From contig JAEHDT010000097.1 in assembly GCA_016880225.1 (NCBI GenBank), forward strand, positions 1 through 11,044: DNA of 11,044 bases. Direction: 5' to 3'. Origin of the DNA: Gemmatimonadota bacterium (lineage in GTDB: Bacteria; Gemmatimonadota; Gemmatimonadetes; Gemmatimonadales; GWC2-71-9). The notes under the pieces were generated by a model that saw only the letters and a list, made by a program, of their open reading frames with translations, ran no database searches and was not told the DNA's origin. Of the stretch, positions 1 to 7,098 are shown piece after piece (within the stretch, counting starts at the first letter, position 1; each line of letters begins with the position of its first letter). A program made the translations under genes and the position numbers.

Positions 1-1
1 C

Positions 2-373
2 CCCGTTGAGATCGCCGTCGAATACGGCGAGGCATACAGTCCCGGAAGCGGCATCACGCTGTGGACCGTCGCCGCGACAGGCCCATCGCTCGGTGCGTCG
101 GCTCTCGGCGCCCGCGGCAAACGCGCGGAGGACGTGGGCCGCGAGGCGGCGCGAGGCTTGCAGCGGGAGATCGCCTCCGGGGCGGCTGTTGATCGCCACC
201 TCGCCGATCAACTCGTCCCGTTTCTCGCGGTGTCGGGCGGCTCGCTCCGCACCTCGGAGGTCACGGCGCACGCCCGCTCGAACATGTACGTGGCCGAACG
301 CATCCTCGGAGTGGCGTTCCAGGTCGACGGCGACTGCGTCACGGCTAGCCGGCACGACACGAACCCAAGATGA
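2..373 (+). CDS. rtcA: RNA 3'-terminal phosphate cyclase, C-terminal part (cut by window edge)
   Basis: RtcA converts RNA 3'-phosphate ends to 2',3'-cyclic phosphates through a covalent enzyme-AMP intermediate, acting in RNA repair or processing. Only the last ~123 codons are present, read from base 2 to the TGA at 371-373. The stretch RHLADQLVPFLAVSGG (from about base 194) is the family signature; its His (codon 197-199) corresponds to the adenylated His of E. coli RtcA. The following TSEVTAHARSNMYVAERIL matches the conserved C-terminal strand-helix of the family. The upstream part (GEAYSPGSGITLW) also fits the cyclase fold. The 111-base gap to the next gene has no convincing terminator, so co-transcription with the protease gene is possible. 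The family call is strong; the N-terminal half is not visible. Confidence 0.9.
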   Translation, partial: PVEIAVEYGEAYSPGSGITLWTVAATGPSLGASALGARGKRAEDVGREAARGLQREIASGAAVDRHLADQLVPFLAVSGGSLRTSEVTAHARSNMYVAERILGVAFQVDGDCVTASRHDTNPR

Positions 374-472
374 AGAGGGGTTCATGAAAGAGGCTTCACG
401 CGCCTTTCCAGGTCACGTCAGCGCCCCGCGAGCACAATCCAGTCTCGGAGACGGGCGCCAATCGACCCTCAT

Positions 473-478
473 GGGAGG
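473..478 (+). promoter_or_regulatory. Ribosome binding site GGGAGG for the lon-like gene
   Basis: GGGAGG lies 6 bases upstream of the GTG at 485. This supports that GTG over the in-frame GTG two codons later. Confidence 0.65.
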
Positions 479-484
479 CCGTGC

Positions 485-2908
485 GTGAGCGTGAAAGAGC
501 TGAAGCCCCACGCACTGTATCGCCGCTGCGATCCGGCGAAACTCGGGTTCCGCACGACGGCCGAGCTCGAGGACATCAGCGAGGTCGTGGGCCAGCCGCG
601 CGCCGTGGCCGCTCTCGCATTCGGGGTGGGTATCCGCCCAGACGGCTTCAACCTCTTCGCACACGGCGCGCCCGGCACCGGGAAGCAGACCCTCGTCCTG
701 CAATCGCTCCGCGCGCACGCCGCATCGCTGCCCGTGCCGTCCGACCTGTGTTACGTGCACAACTTCGACGACGCCCGCAAGCCGCGCCTGCTGCAGCTTC
801 CCGCCGGTACCGGGGCCACCCTAAGCCGGGACATGGAGCGTTTCGTCGACGAGCTGCGCGCGGCGGTCGCCAGCGCATTCGAGAGTGACGAGTACCAGCA
901 GCGACGCCAAGCGATAGAGGAAGAGGTCAAGCAGCGTCCCGCCAAGGCGCTCGAGGAGATCGGTGAGCGAGCCAAACAGGCCGGGCTGGCCGTAGTGCAC
1001 ACCCCGTCAGGGTTGCTGGTGGCGGCACTCCGCGGCGGCGAGATCGTCACTGATGAAGCGTTCCAGCGATTACCGGAGGACGAGCGGCGGCGCCTCCAAG
1101 CCAAGATCGAGCTATTCCAGGGAGAGGTCGAGAGAACGGTGCGCCGCCTCCCGCGCTGGATGCACGACCGGCGCGACCGGCTCCGCGCTCTCAGCTCCGA
1201 GGTCACCGCGCAGGCGGTAGCCCACCTCCTGGAGGAGCTGCGCGAGAAGTACGCGTCCGTGCCGAGTGTGCTCGCGCATCTGGACCGCGTGCAGCGAGAC
1301 GTCGTCGAGCGTGCCGATCAGCTGCTCGAGCCCGAAACATCCCTGCCCGAAGCCTTGCTCGAGGCAACCCCGCGGGGGTTCGGGCGGCCGCCCGCGCTGC
1401 GCCGCTATCGGATCAACGTGGTCGTCGACAATGCGGGGCAAGCTGGCGCGCCGGTCGTGTACGAAGACAACCCGACCTACGACAACCTGATCGGACGGGT
1501 CGAACATGCGGCCCAGTTCGGCGCGCTCGTGACGGACTTCACCCTGATCAAGGGCGGCGCGCTCCACCGGGCTAGCGGCGGCTTCCTCGTGCTGGAGGCG
1601 CACAAGCTGTTGCGCGTGCCTTACGCGTGGGAGGCGCTGAAGCGCGCCCTCCAGTCTCGCCGCCTCCGCATCGAATCGCTCGGCCAGGCCCTCAGCCTGG
1701 TCAGCACCGTCTCGCTCGAGCCGGAGCCAGCGCCGCTCGAGGTGCGGGTCGTCATCCTGGGGGAGCCTCTCCTCTATTACCTGCTGTGCGCCCTCGATCC
1801 GGAGTTCGCCGATCTGTTCAAGGTGACCGCCGACTTCGACGACCAGATCGACGCGGCCGACGACAACCGGCGGCGCTACGTGCAACTGATCGCCACGCTC
1901 GTCCGGCGGGAGAAGCTCAGGCCCTTCGACGCCACCGGCGTGGCGCGCGTGCTCGAACATAGCGCTCGCCTCGCGGGCGACCAGGAGAAGCTGACCGCCC
2001 GGATCGCCGTGGTGTTGGATCTGCTGTGCGAAGCCGACTACTGGGCCGGGCAGGCAGCCGCCGGGGTGGTCACGGCAGCGCACGTGCAGCAAGCGATCGA
2101 CGCTCAGACGTTCCGCGCCGACAGGCTGCGCCAGCGCGTCCACGAGGAGATCAGCCGCCACATCATCATGATCGACACCGCGGGGGCAACGGTCGGGCAG
2201 GTCAACGGACTCTCCCTCTCCCTGCTCGGCAACTTCGCCTTCGGACGCCCGACCAGAATCACCGCGCGCGTGCGCATGGGCCGGGGAGACGTCGTCGACA
2301 TCGAACGGGAGGTCGAGCTCGGGGGCCCGTTGCATTCCAAAGGCGTGCTCATTCTGGCCGCCTACGTGGGAGCACGCTACGTCCCCAACCGACCCCTCGC
2401 GCTCTCCGCGAGTCTGGTCTTCGAGCAATCCTACTCCAGCGTGGAGGGTGACAGCGCCTCCGCCGCCGAGCTGTTCGCCTTGCTCTCCGCGATCGCGGAG
2501 GTCCCGATCTCGCAGAGCCTGGCCGTGACCGGCTCCGTGAATCAGCACGGCGAGATCCAGGTCGTCGGGAACGTCAACGAGAAGATCGAGGGGTTCTTCG
2601 ATGTGTGCCGCGCGCGCGGTCTCACCGGCGACCAGGGCGTGATCATGCCGGCGGGGAACGCGCAGCATTTGATGCTGCGGCAGGACGTCGTCGACGCCGT
2701 CGCGGCCGGGAAGTTCCACATCTACCCGATTCACACCGTCGACGAGGGACTCGAGCTCCTCACCGCACTGCCGGCTGGCGAGCGCGAGCCTCCCGGCGGC
2801 CCGTATCCGGAGGGGAGCGTCAACCGGCTCGTCGAAGACCGGCTCATCGAGCTCGCCGAGACGCTGCAGACCCTCGGCCCTGTCGGCGCGGCGTTCGCCG
2901 AGCCGTGA
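485..2908 (+). CDS. LonB-like ATP-dependent protease (AAA_32 + Lon S16 protease domain)
   Basis: This is a cytosolic AAA+ serine protease of 807 aa, the size expected for the bacterial AAA_32/LonB-like family (not the classic Lon with an N-terminal substrate domain). The Walker A motif GAPGTGKQT is at residues 61-69; Gln follows the Lys where Thr/Ser is usual, with Thr next. A long charged helical insertion (about 130-270, EEEVKQRPAKALEEIGERAK and following) is typical of the family. The Walker B region GGFLVLEAHKLL is at about 365-376. The S16 domain spans about 565-765 with the catalytic dyad Ser657 in EGDSAS and Lys700 in NEKIEGFFD; their 43-residue spacing equals that of E. coli Lon and archaeal LonB. 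No membrane segments are seen, unlike archaeal LonB. The GTG start is supported by GGGAGG. The stop overlaps the start of the following phosphoribosyltransferase gene, so the two are probably translationally coupled. Role: degradation of damaged or regulatory proteins; the target is unknown. Confidence 0.93.
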   Translation: MSVKELKPHALYRRCDPAKLGFRTTAELEDISEVVGQPRAVAALAFGVGIRPDGFNLFAHGAPGTGKQTLVLQSLRAHAASLPVPSDLCYVHNFDDARKPRLLQLPAGTGATLSRDMERFVDELRAAVASAFESDEYQQRRQAIEEEVKQRPAKALEEIGERAKQAGLAVVHTPSGLLVAALRGGEIVTDEAFQRLPEDERRRLQAKIELFQGEVERTVRRLPRWMHDRRDRLRALSSEVTAQAVAHLLEELREKYASVPSVLAHLDRVQRDVVERADQLLEPETSLPEALLEATPRGFGRPPALRRYRINVVVDNAGQAGAPVVYEDNPTYDNLIGRVEHAAQFGALVTDFTLIKGGALHRASGGFLVLEAHKLLRVPYAWEALKRALQSRRLRIESLGQALSLVSTVSLEPEPAPLEVRVVILGEPLLYYLLCALDPEFADLFKVTADFDDQIDAADDNRRRYVQLIATLVRREKLRPFDATGVARVLEHSARLAGDQEKLTARIAVVLDLLCEADYWAGQAAAGVVTAAHVQQAIDAQTFRADRLRQRVHEEISRHIIMIDTAGATVGQVNGLSLSLLGNFAFGRPTRITARVRMGRGDVVDIEREVELGGPLHSKGVLILAAYVGARYVPNRPLALSASLVFEQSYSSVEGDSASAAELFALLSAIAEVPISQSLAVTGSVNQHGEIQVVGNVNEKIEGFFDVCRARGLTGDQGVIMPAGNAQHLMLRQDVVDAVAAGKFHIYPIHTVDEGLELLTALPAGEREPPGGPYPEGSVNRLVEDRLIELAETLQTLGPVGAAFAEP

Positions 2909-3591
2909 GCCCCGCTGCCGAGCACACGATCTTCGCCAACCGCTGCGCCGCCGGGCGGCAGCTCGCGGGTCGGCTGGCGAGCTACCGCCACCAGGACCCG
3001 ATCGTTCTCGCCCTGCCGCGCGGCGGCGTCCCCGTCGCGTACGAGGTCGCGCATTCGCTCGACGCGCCGCTCGGCGTCCTTGCGGTGCGCAAGATCGTGG
3101 CGCCGGCGCGTCCGAGCCTCGTCATCGGGGCCGTGACACCTGGGGCGAGCTATGTCGACGAGGAGACCGTCGCCCTGGCCGGCATTCCCCGCGAATACGT
3201 CGAAGCGTCGCTCGCCCGCGAAGGCCGTATCGCCGAGCAGCTGCTGCGCAGCCTGCAGGAAGAGGGGCCCCAGCCGGACCCCAAGGACCGCACGGCCATT
3301 GTCGTGGACGACGGCATCGTCACGGGCGCCACGGCGCTCCTCGCCATCGAAGTCGTCCGACAACGGCGCCCGGCTCGCGTGGTCGTCGCCGCGCCGGTGT
3401 GCGCGCCGGATGCCTACGAGAAGTTGCGCACCCGGGCGGACGACGTCGTGTACATCACCCGGCCCGACGACTTCCGTGTGCTGGCATCCTGGTACGCCGA
3501 CTTCACCCCCGTCCCGGATGCCGACGTCCGCGGGCTCCTCAAGCTCGCGCGACTCGAGCGCGAGACGCACTTCGCGACCGTCTCACGCTGA
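2905..3591 (+). CDS. Phosphoribosyltransferase-fold protein (type I PRTase)
   Basis: This 228-aa protein has the PRPP-binding signature IVVDDGIVTGAT at about residues 132-143 (Asp135-Asp136), the hallmark of type I phosphoribosyltransferases. It begins with the pattern FANRCAAGRQLAGRLASYR, then VLALPRGGVPVAYEVAHSLD and VRKIVAP, as in the widespread COG1926-type family of putative PRTases. The acceptor base is not known for this family, so no specific reaction is assigned. The start chosen is GTG 2905-2907, which shares GTGA with the lon-like stop. The frame stays open upstream, but that extension lies inside the lon gene and is not needed. The overlap means translation probably follows from the protease gene. 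A PRPP synthetase gene elsewhere in the window could supply its substrate (inference). Confidence 0.88.
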   Translation: MSPAAEHTIFANRCAAGRQLAGRLASYRHQDPIVLALPRGGVPVAYEVAHSLDAPLGVLAVRKIVAPARPSLVIGAVTPGASYVDEETVALAGIPREYVEASLAREGRIAEQLLRSLQEEGPQPDPKDRTAIVVDDGIVTGATALLAIEVVRQRRPARVVVAAPVCAPDAYEKLRTRADDVVYITRPDDFRVLASWYADFTPVPDADVRGLLKLARLERETHFATVSR

Positions 3592-3611
3592 ATGCCTTCA
3601 TTGCGACAACC

Positions 3612-3616
3612 GAGGA
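3612..3616 (+). promoter_or_regulatory. Ribosome binding site GAGGA for the RAM-domain gene
   Basis: GAGGA sits 10 bases before the ATG at 3627 and selects that ATG; the reading frame remains open upstream into the previous gene. Confidence 0.5.
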
Positions 3617-3626
3617 ACCGTCATCC

Positions 3627-3857
3627 ATGAGAGCCTACATCTTCGTCAACGCCGCCAGCGGCAAACCGGCGGAGGTAGTGCAGCAGCTGCGCCGCATTGC
3701 AGGCGTCAAGGCCGCGGACATGTGTTGGGGCGTTCCGGACATCATCGCCGTGGCCGAGGCGGCGGACGTCAAGGCGCTGCAGGTCCTCGTGCTCGACAAG
3801 ATTCAGAAGCTGATGGACGTGAGGGGCACGGACACGCACATCGTCTGCGAGTCCTAG
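3627..3857 (+). CDS. Stand-alone Lrp/AsnC ligand-binding (RAM) domain protein
   Basis: This 76-aa protein consists of one RAM (regulation of amino acid metabolism) domain and nothing else. It opens MRAYIFVNAASGKPAEVV, followed by LRRIAGVKAAD, then WGVPDIIAVAEAADVKAL and VLDKIQKLMDVRGTDTHIV, the beta-alpha-beta-beta-alpha-beta order of the family with the conserved Gly-x-x-Asp turn (Gly35, Asp38). It lacks the N-terminal helix-turn-helix of full Lrp/AsnC regulators, so it cannot bind DNA by that route. Such single-domain proteins are known in Archaea and Bacteria and form ring oligomers that bind amino acids or modulate partners; what this one binds is unknown. It lies 35 bases after the phosphoribosyltransferase gene in the same direction, so it is probably the last gene of that transcription unit. 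It ends 31 bases before a convergent gene. Confidence 0.87.
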   Translation: MRAYIFVNAASGKPAEVVQQLRRIAGVKAADMCWGVPDIIAVAEAADVKALQVLVLDKIQKLMDVRGTDTHIVCES

Positions 3858-3888
3858 CCGAGAGCTCGCGGACGCCGGCGACGCCTGA

Positions 3889-4890
3889 CTACTGAATCAA
3901 GACCGGGAGCACCACGCGGACCTTGCCGGGCTCCGCAGTCAGTTTCGTCCCAAGCTCCGCGCAGCGCGCCCCGAAGCGCTCCACGAACCACTCGCGATCT
4001 CGCCCGTAGGCGAGCCGTACCTGCATGTCGGCGATTCGCACGGGGACGACCTCCACGCTCTCTACGCCCGTCAGCGCCACATCGACGACGAACAGCGCCG
4101 AGAGGTCGTTGCGGAGATGCTCGTCGACCGCGTAGTCGTCCACAAAGTCGCCCGTGTCGTACAGGATCAGCCGCCCGTGGCGTAGCTCCACGCCCTGAGG
4201 CACGTGAGCGCTGTGGCCCCAGAAGATGTCCGCTCCGGCATCGATAACGGCGCGCGCGAAGTCGCGGAACGCGGCAGTGGGCTGCTCGGACATGTTCGGA
4301 CCCCAGTGAATGGAGAAGACCACGACATCCGCCTGCTCGCGGGCCACCGCGAGAGCCACCCTCACCTCGTCGAAATGCTCGTGAGCGAGCGAGACCGGCG
4401 TGTAGTTGATCCCCGGCGTGCCCGCCGTGGCGGCCCACTCCGCCGGGTAATCGGCGAACGCAACGACAGCGACCCGGGTAGCGGCGGCCGTGAGCATCGC
4501 GGGCTCGCGCGCGCTCAAACCGTCGATCCCCGCGCCCGCATGGGCGATACCGGCGCCGTCCAGGGCGGCGATGGTGTCGCGCAGCCCCTCCGGGCCGAAG
4601 TCGCCGATGTGATTGTTGGCGAGAGAGGCGAAGTCGACTCGACCGAGCGTAAGGGTCCTGACGGCTGCTGGATGCGCTCGGAAGTAGAACGGCTTGTATC
4701 CCCCATCGGGCCAGCGCTCGGTTCGGGCGGTCAGGGCGCACTCCAGATTGACGAAGAAGAGGTCGAGCGCCCGGAGTGAGGCCAGCGTGTCGCCCCACGG
4801 CCGGGCGTAGTCCCCGCCGCCGAGCGATTCGGTCACGAGGCGACCCAGCATGACGTCGCCGGCAAACCCGAGCTTCAAGGGTCGGCTCAC
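3889..4890 (-). CDS. CapA-family metallophosphatase (PgsA-like), apparently cytosolic
   Basis: This is a calcineurin-like phosphoesterase of the CapA/PgsA family (PF09587 type) with every signature block in order. Numbered from the chosen start, these are FAGDVMLGR (about 9-17), FVNLECALT (46-54), SLANNHIGDFG (89-99), FSIHWGPN (192-199), FWGHSAHVPQG (223-233) and ILYDTGDFVDDY (242-253). The family is named for poly-gamma-glutamate capsule proteins, but this copy has no signal peptide or anchor, so a soluble hydrolase role is more likely than capsule export; the substrate is unknown. Start choice: AGGAGG (complement of 4899-4904) lies 8 bases from GTG 4890-4888 but only 2 bases from the upstream GTG 4896-4894, so the 333-aa form is preferred over the 335-aa form. 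It is divergent from the kinase gene at 5071 and convergent with the RAM gene. Confidence 0.88.
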   Translation of the reverse strand: MSRPLKLGFAGDVMLGRLVTESLGGGDYARPWGDTLASLRALDLFFVNLECALTARTERWPDGGYKPFYFRAHPAAVRTLTLGRVDFASLANNHIGDFGPEGLRDTIAALDGAGIAHAGAGIDGLSAREPAMLTAAATRVAVVAFADYPAEWAATAGTPGINYTPVSLAHEHFDEVRVALAVAREQADVVVFSIHWGPNMSEQPTAAFRDFARAVIDAGADIFWGHSAHVPQGVELRHGRLILYDTGDFVDDYAVDEHLRNDLSALFVVDVALTGVESVEVVPVRIADMQVRLAYGRDREWFVERFGARCAELGTKLTAEPGKVRVVLPVLIQ

Positions 4891-4898
4891 ACGCACGC

Positions 4899-4904
4899 CC
4901 TCCT
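4899..4904 (-). promoter_or_regulatory. Ribosome binding site AGGAGG that decides the capA-like start
   Basis: The minus-strand reading is AGGAGG followed by GC, GTG, CGT, GTG. Spacing is 2 bases to the first GTG and 8 bases to the second, favouring the second as initiator. Confidence 0.6.
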
Positions 4905-5056
4905 CTTGGTTGTTGCCTTCACTTTATTCTCCTCGATTTGAGAAGGCCGTGAGACCGAAGTGAAACCCGATAGCAGGGCGCGTGAAGCTCTCTTCCTGGG
5001 ACATTCATCCACGCTTCGCCGCGGCACGTGCTGATTTGGATTCACCGACCACGAGT
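4905..5056. promoter_or_regulatory. Divergent intergenic region with nested inverted repeats
   Basis: This AT-richer gap between the two divergent genes must hold both promoters, although I cannot place -35/-10 boxes with confidence. It contains nested inverted repeats: TTCACTT (4918-4924) with AAGTGAA (4958-4964), and inside it TTCTC (4927-4931) with GAGAA (4940-4944). They lie close to the capA-like RBS, so an operator or a leader hairpin for the minus-strand gene is conceivable. Confidence 0.35.
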
Positions 5057-5061
5057 GGAGG
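5057..5061 (+). promoter_or_regulatory. Ribosome binding site GGAGG for the kinase-fold gene
   Basis: GGAGG is placed 9 bases before ATG 5071 and supports that start. Confidence 0.6.
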
Positions 5062-5070
5062 CGTGTCTTC

Positions 5071-6099
5071 ATGACGGCGCTCGCCGAGACCTGCGAACTG
5101 GCGGCGAAGGTCGCCTTCCTCAAACGCCCAGACAGCTATCCCGACCGTCCGAGCGCCGTCGAGGCGGTGGAGACGCATCTCGCGTGGGTGTTCCTCACCG
5201 ATCGGCACGCCTACAAGCTCAAGAAGCCGGTCCGATACCCCTTTCTTGACTTCACCACGGTAGCGGCGCGGCATCGTGACGCCCAGGACGAGGTGCGGCT
5301 CAACCGGCGCCTCGCCCCCGGCGTCTACTTGGAGGTCCTCGCGCTTACGTCCGACGACCAGGGTCGGTTGGCCCTCGGCGGCGACGGCACGCCCGTCGAT
5401 TGGCTGGTAGAGATGCGCCGCCTGCCGCGCGAACGGATGCTGGATCACGTCATCGCGGCCCAAACGGTAGACGGCGTGGACGGCGCACGCCTCCGTGCAG
5501 TCGCCGAGCTGCTCGTGGCGTTCTACCGCGGGGCGGCGCGCGTGCCATGGAGCCCCCTCGCCTACCGCGAACGCTTGCGGGCGGAGATCGCCGACAACGC
5601 CCGGGCGCTCGCGGAGCCACGCTACGGCTTGCCGGCCGACGTCGTTATCCGGACGGCGGCGGCCCAGGATGCCTTCCTCGAGGGGGAGGCTTCGCTGCTC
5701 GATGCACGTGTCAGCGCGGGTCGAATCGTCGAAGGACACGGCGACCTCCGGCCGGAGCACATCTGCCTCGGGCCGCCGCCGGCGATCATCGACTGCGTCG
5801 AGTTCAACCGCGAGTTCCGGATGCTCGACGCAGTGGACGAGCTCGCCTACCTCGCGATGGAGTGTGAGCGGCTGGGAGCGCCTTCGGTGGGCGCGATGCT
5901 CCTGGTGCACTACCGCGCGCTCGCGGACGACCGTCCATCCGAGCGCTTGATCCACTTCTACGAGAGCGTCCGAGCCGTGTTGCGCGCGAAGCTCGCAGCC
6001 TGGCACCTCGACGACCCGAAGGTGCGGTATCCGTCCCAGTGGTTCAACCGCGCTCAAGCCTACCTCACGCTCGCCGACCGACACATTCGAGAGGCGTGA
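5071..6099 (+). CDS. Aminoglycoside-phosphotransferase-fold kinase (COG2187-type, single domain)
   Basis: This 342-aa protein has an APH/protein-kinase-like fold. The N-lobe shows THLAWVFLTDRHAYKLKKP (Lys49/Lys51 region), followed by PFLDFTTVAARH and DEVRLNRRLAPGVYLEV, a block typical of the family annotated 'bifunctional aminoglycoside phosphotransferase/ATP-binding protein'. The catalytic loop is GHGDLRPEHICL (His223, Asp225) and the metal-binding Asp is Asp241 in IIDCVEFN. Full-length members of that family carry a second, C-terminal P-loop kinase domain; this protein stops after the APH-like domain with the usual helical tail and has no Walker A. The natural substrate is unknown, and real aminoglycoside resistance should not be assumed. 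ATG 5071 is supported by GGAGG. It converges on the PRPP synthetase gene, with only 3 bases between the two stop codons. Confidence 0.83.
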   Translation: MTALAETCELAAKVAFLKRPDSYPDRPSAVEAVETHLAWVFLTDRHAYKLKKPVRYPFLDFTTVAARHRDAQDEVRLNRRLAPGVYLEVLALTSDDQGRLALGGDGTPVDWLVEMRRLPRERMLDHVIAAQTVDGVDGARLRAVAELLVAFYRGAARVPWSPLAYRERLRAEIADNARALAEPRYGLPADVVIRTAAAQDAFLEGEASLLDARVSAGRIVEGHGDLRPEHICLGPPPAIIDCVEFNREFRMLDAVDELAYLAMECERLGAPSVGAMLLVHYRALADDRPSERLIHFYESVRAVLRAKLAAWHLDDPKVRYPSQWFNRAQAYLTLADRHIREA

Positions 6100-6102
6100 C
6101 CC

Positions 6103-7098
6103 TCAGTCGCCGAGCAGTTCAACGATAGAACCGCCCTCGTGGATCCGCCGCGCGGCGGCGGCGAACAGAGGCGCCGTTTCGAGCACCACGAGCTTCTGCC
6201 GCGCGGCGGGCTCAGTCAGGCGAAACGGCTGGACCGTGTCGGTCACGACGACCTCGGCGAGGGCAGGCTCGGCAAGCCGGGCGTTGGCGTCCTCGCTGAA
6301 GATGCCGTGCGTCGCCGCGGCGACCACGCGCGTCGCGCCACGACTCCGACACGCCGCCGCAACACGGGCGAGGGTCGTCCCGGTGCTGATGAGATCGTCG
6401 ATGACCACCGCCACTCGGCCCGCCACGTCGCCCACAAGGGCCTGCCCCGTCACCACTCCAGCGCTGCGCTCCTTCTCCATGATGGCGAGCGGTACATCGC
6501 GCCCCAGCGCCCCCACCAGCGCGATCCGGAACCGCTCCGCGCGCTTCACGCCGCCGATGTCCGGCGATACGACCACCGCGGCGGCATCCCGGAGCCGCGG
6601 CCGCAGGTACTCCACGAATAGCCCCTTGGCCTCGAGATGGTCGGTGGCGCAGCGGAACGCATTCTGATACGCCGCGAGGTTGTGGACGTCGATCGTGACG
6701 ATGCGGTCCGCGCCCACCGCCTCGAACAGCGCGGCCACGTAGCGCGTGGTCACCGGGTCGCGGGGTTTGGTCTTCTGATCCTTGCGTGCGTAACAGAGGT
6801 AGGGGACGAGCGCGGTGACCCGGGCGGCGGCGGCATCCTTCAAGGCGCCGACGAAGAAGAGCAGGCGGCACAGCTTGTCGTTGGCGCTCTCACGAGCGTC
6901 GCCGTACAGGGACTGCACCACGAACACGTCACGGCCGCGCACGTTCACCAGCGACCGGGACTTGTGCTCGCCGTCCTCGAACGCGCGCTCCTCGTGGGGC
7001 GCGAGGGGCAGGCCCAGGGCCTGCGCCACCTTGGCGCCGAAGTCCCGGCTCGCATCCAGCGCGAACAGGGTGAGCTCGCCCTCCATCGCGCTCGTCAC
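6103..7098 (-). CDS. prs: Ribose-phosphate pyrophosphokinase (PRPP synthetase)
   Basis: The enzyme makes PRPP from ribose 5-phosphate and ATP, feeding nucleotide, His, Trp and NAD synthesis or salvage. The 331-aa protein shows the family blocks in order: ERAFEDGEHKSRS (about 37-49), VRGRDVFVVQS (53-63), PYLCYARKDQKTKPRDPVTT (99-118), IVTIDVHN (133-140), VSPDIGGVKRAERF (177-190) with the catalytic Lys185, the PRPP loop VVIDDLISTGTTL (231-243) and GIFSEDANARL near the C-terminus. The loop reads DLISTGTT rather than the DMIDTGGT of standard bacterial enzymes and is closer to archaeal ones, so this is probably not the housekeeping copy (inference). The start chosen is GTG 7098-7096, which shares GTGA with the stop of the upstream cpgS-like gene; ATG 7086-7084 is an alternative. 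Neither has a clear Shine-Dalgarno, so translation is probably coupled. Confidence 0.92.
   Translation of the reverse strand: MTSAMEGELTLFALDASRDFGAKVAQALGLPLAPHEERAFEDGEHKSRSLVNVRGRDVFVVQSLYGDARESANDKLCRLLFFVGALKDAAAARVTALVPYLCYARKDQKTKPRDPVTTRYVAALFEAVGADRIVTIDVHNLAAYQNAFRCATDHLEAKGLFVEYLRPRLRDAAAVVVSPDIGGVKRAERFRIALVGALGRDVPLAIMEKERSAGVVTGQALVGDVAGRVAVVIDDLISTGTTLARVAAACRSRGATRVVAAATHGIFSEDANARLAEPALAEVVVTDTVQPFRLTEPAARQKLVVLETAPLFAAAARRIHEGGSIVELLGD

Noticed and set aside
423..470. Small palindrome GTCTC-G-GAGAC before the lon-like gene as a terminator
   Set aside because: A one-base centre cannot form a stable RNA hairpin loop with the full stem and no T-run follows; it is probably chance or at most a weak operator.
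1112..2734. 540-aa open frame on the minus strand
   Set aside because: It is wholly opposite the lon-like gene, whose motifs are unmistakable; long antisense frames are common in GC-rich DNA and this one shows no family motif.
2605..2904. Upstream extension of the phosphoribosyltransferase frame into lon
   Set aside because: The added residues are an out-of-frame shadow of the Lon protease domain, and the family's normal start matches GTG 2905.
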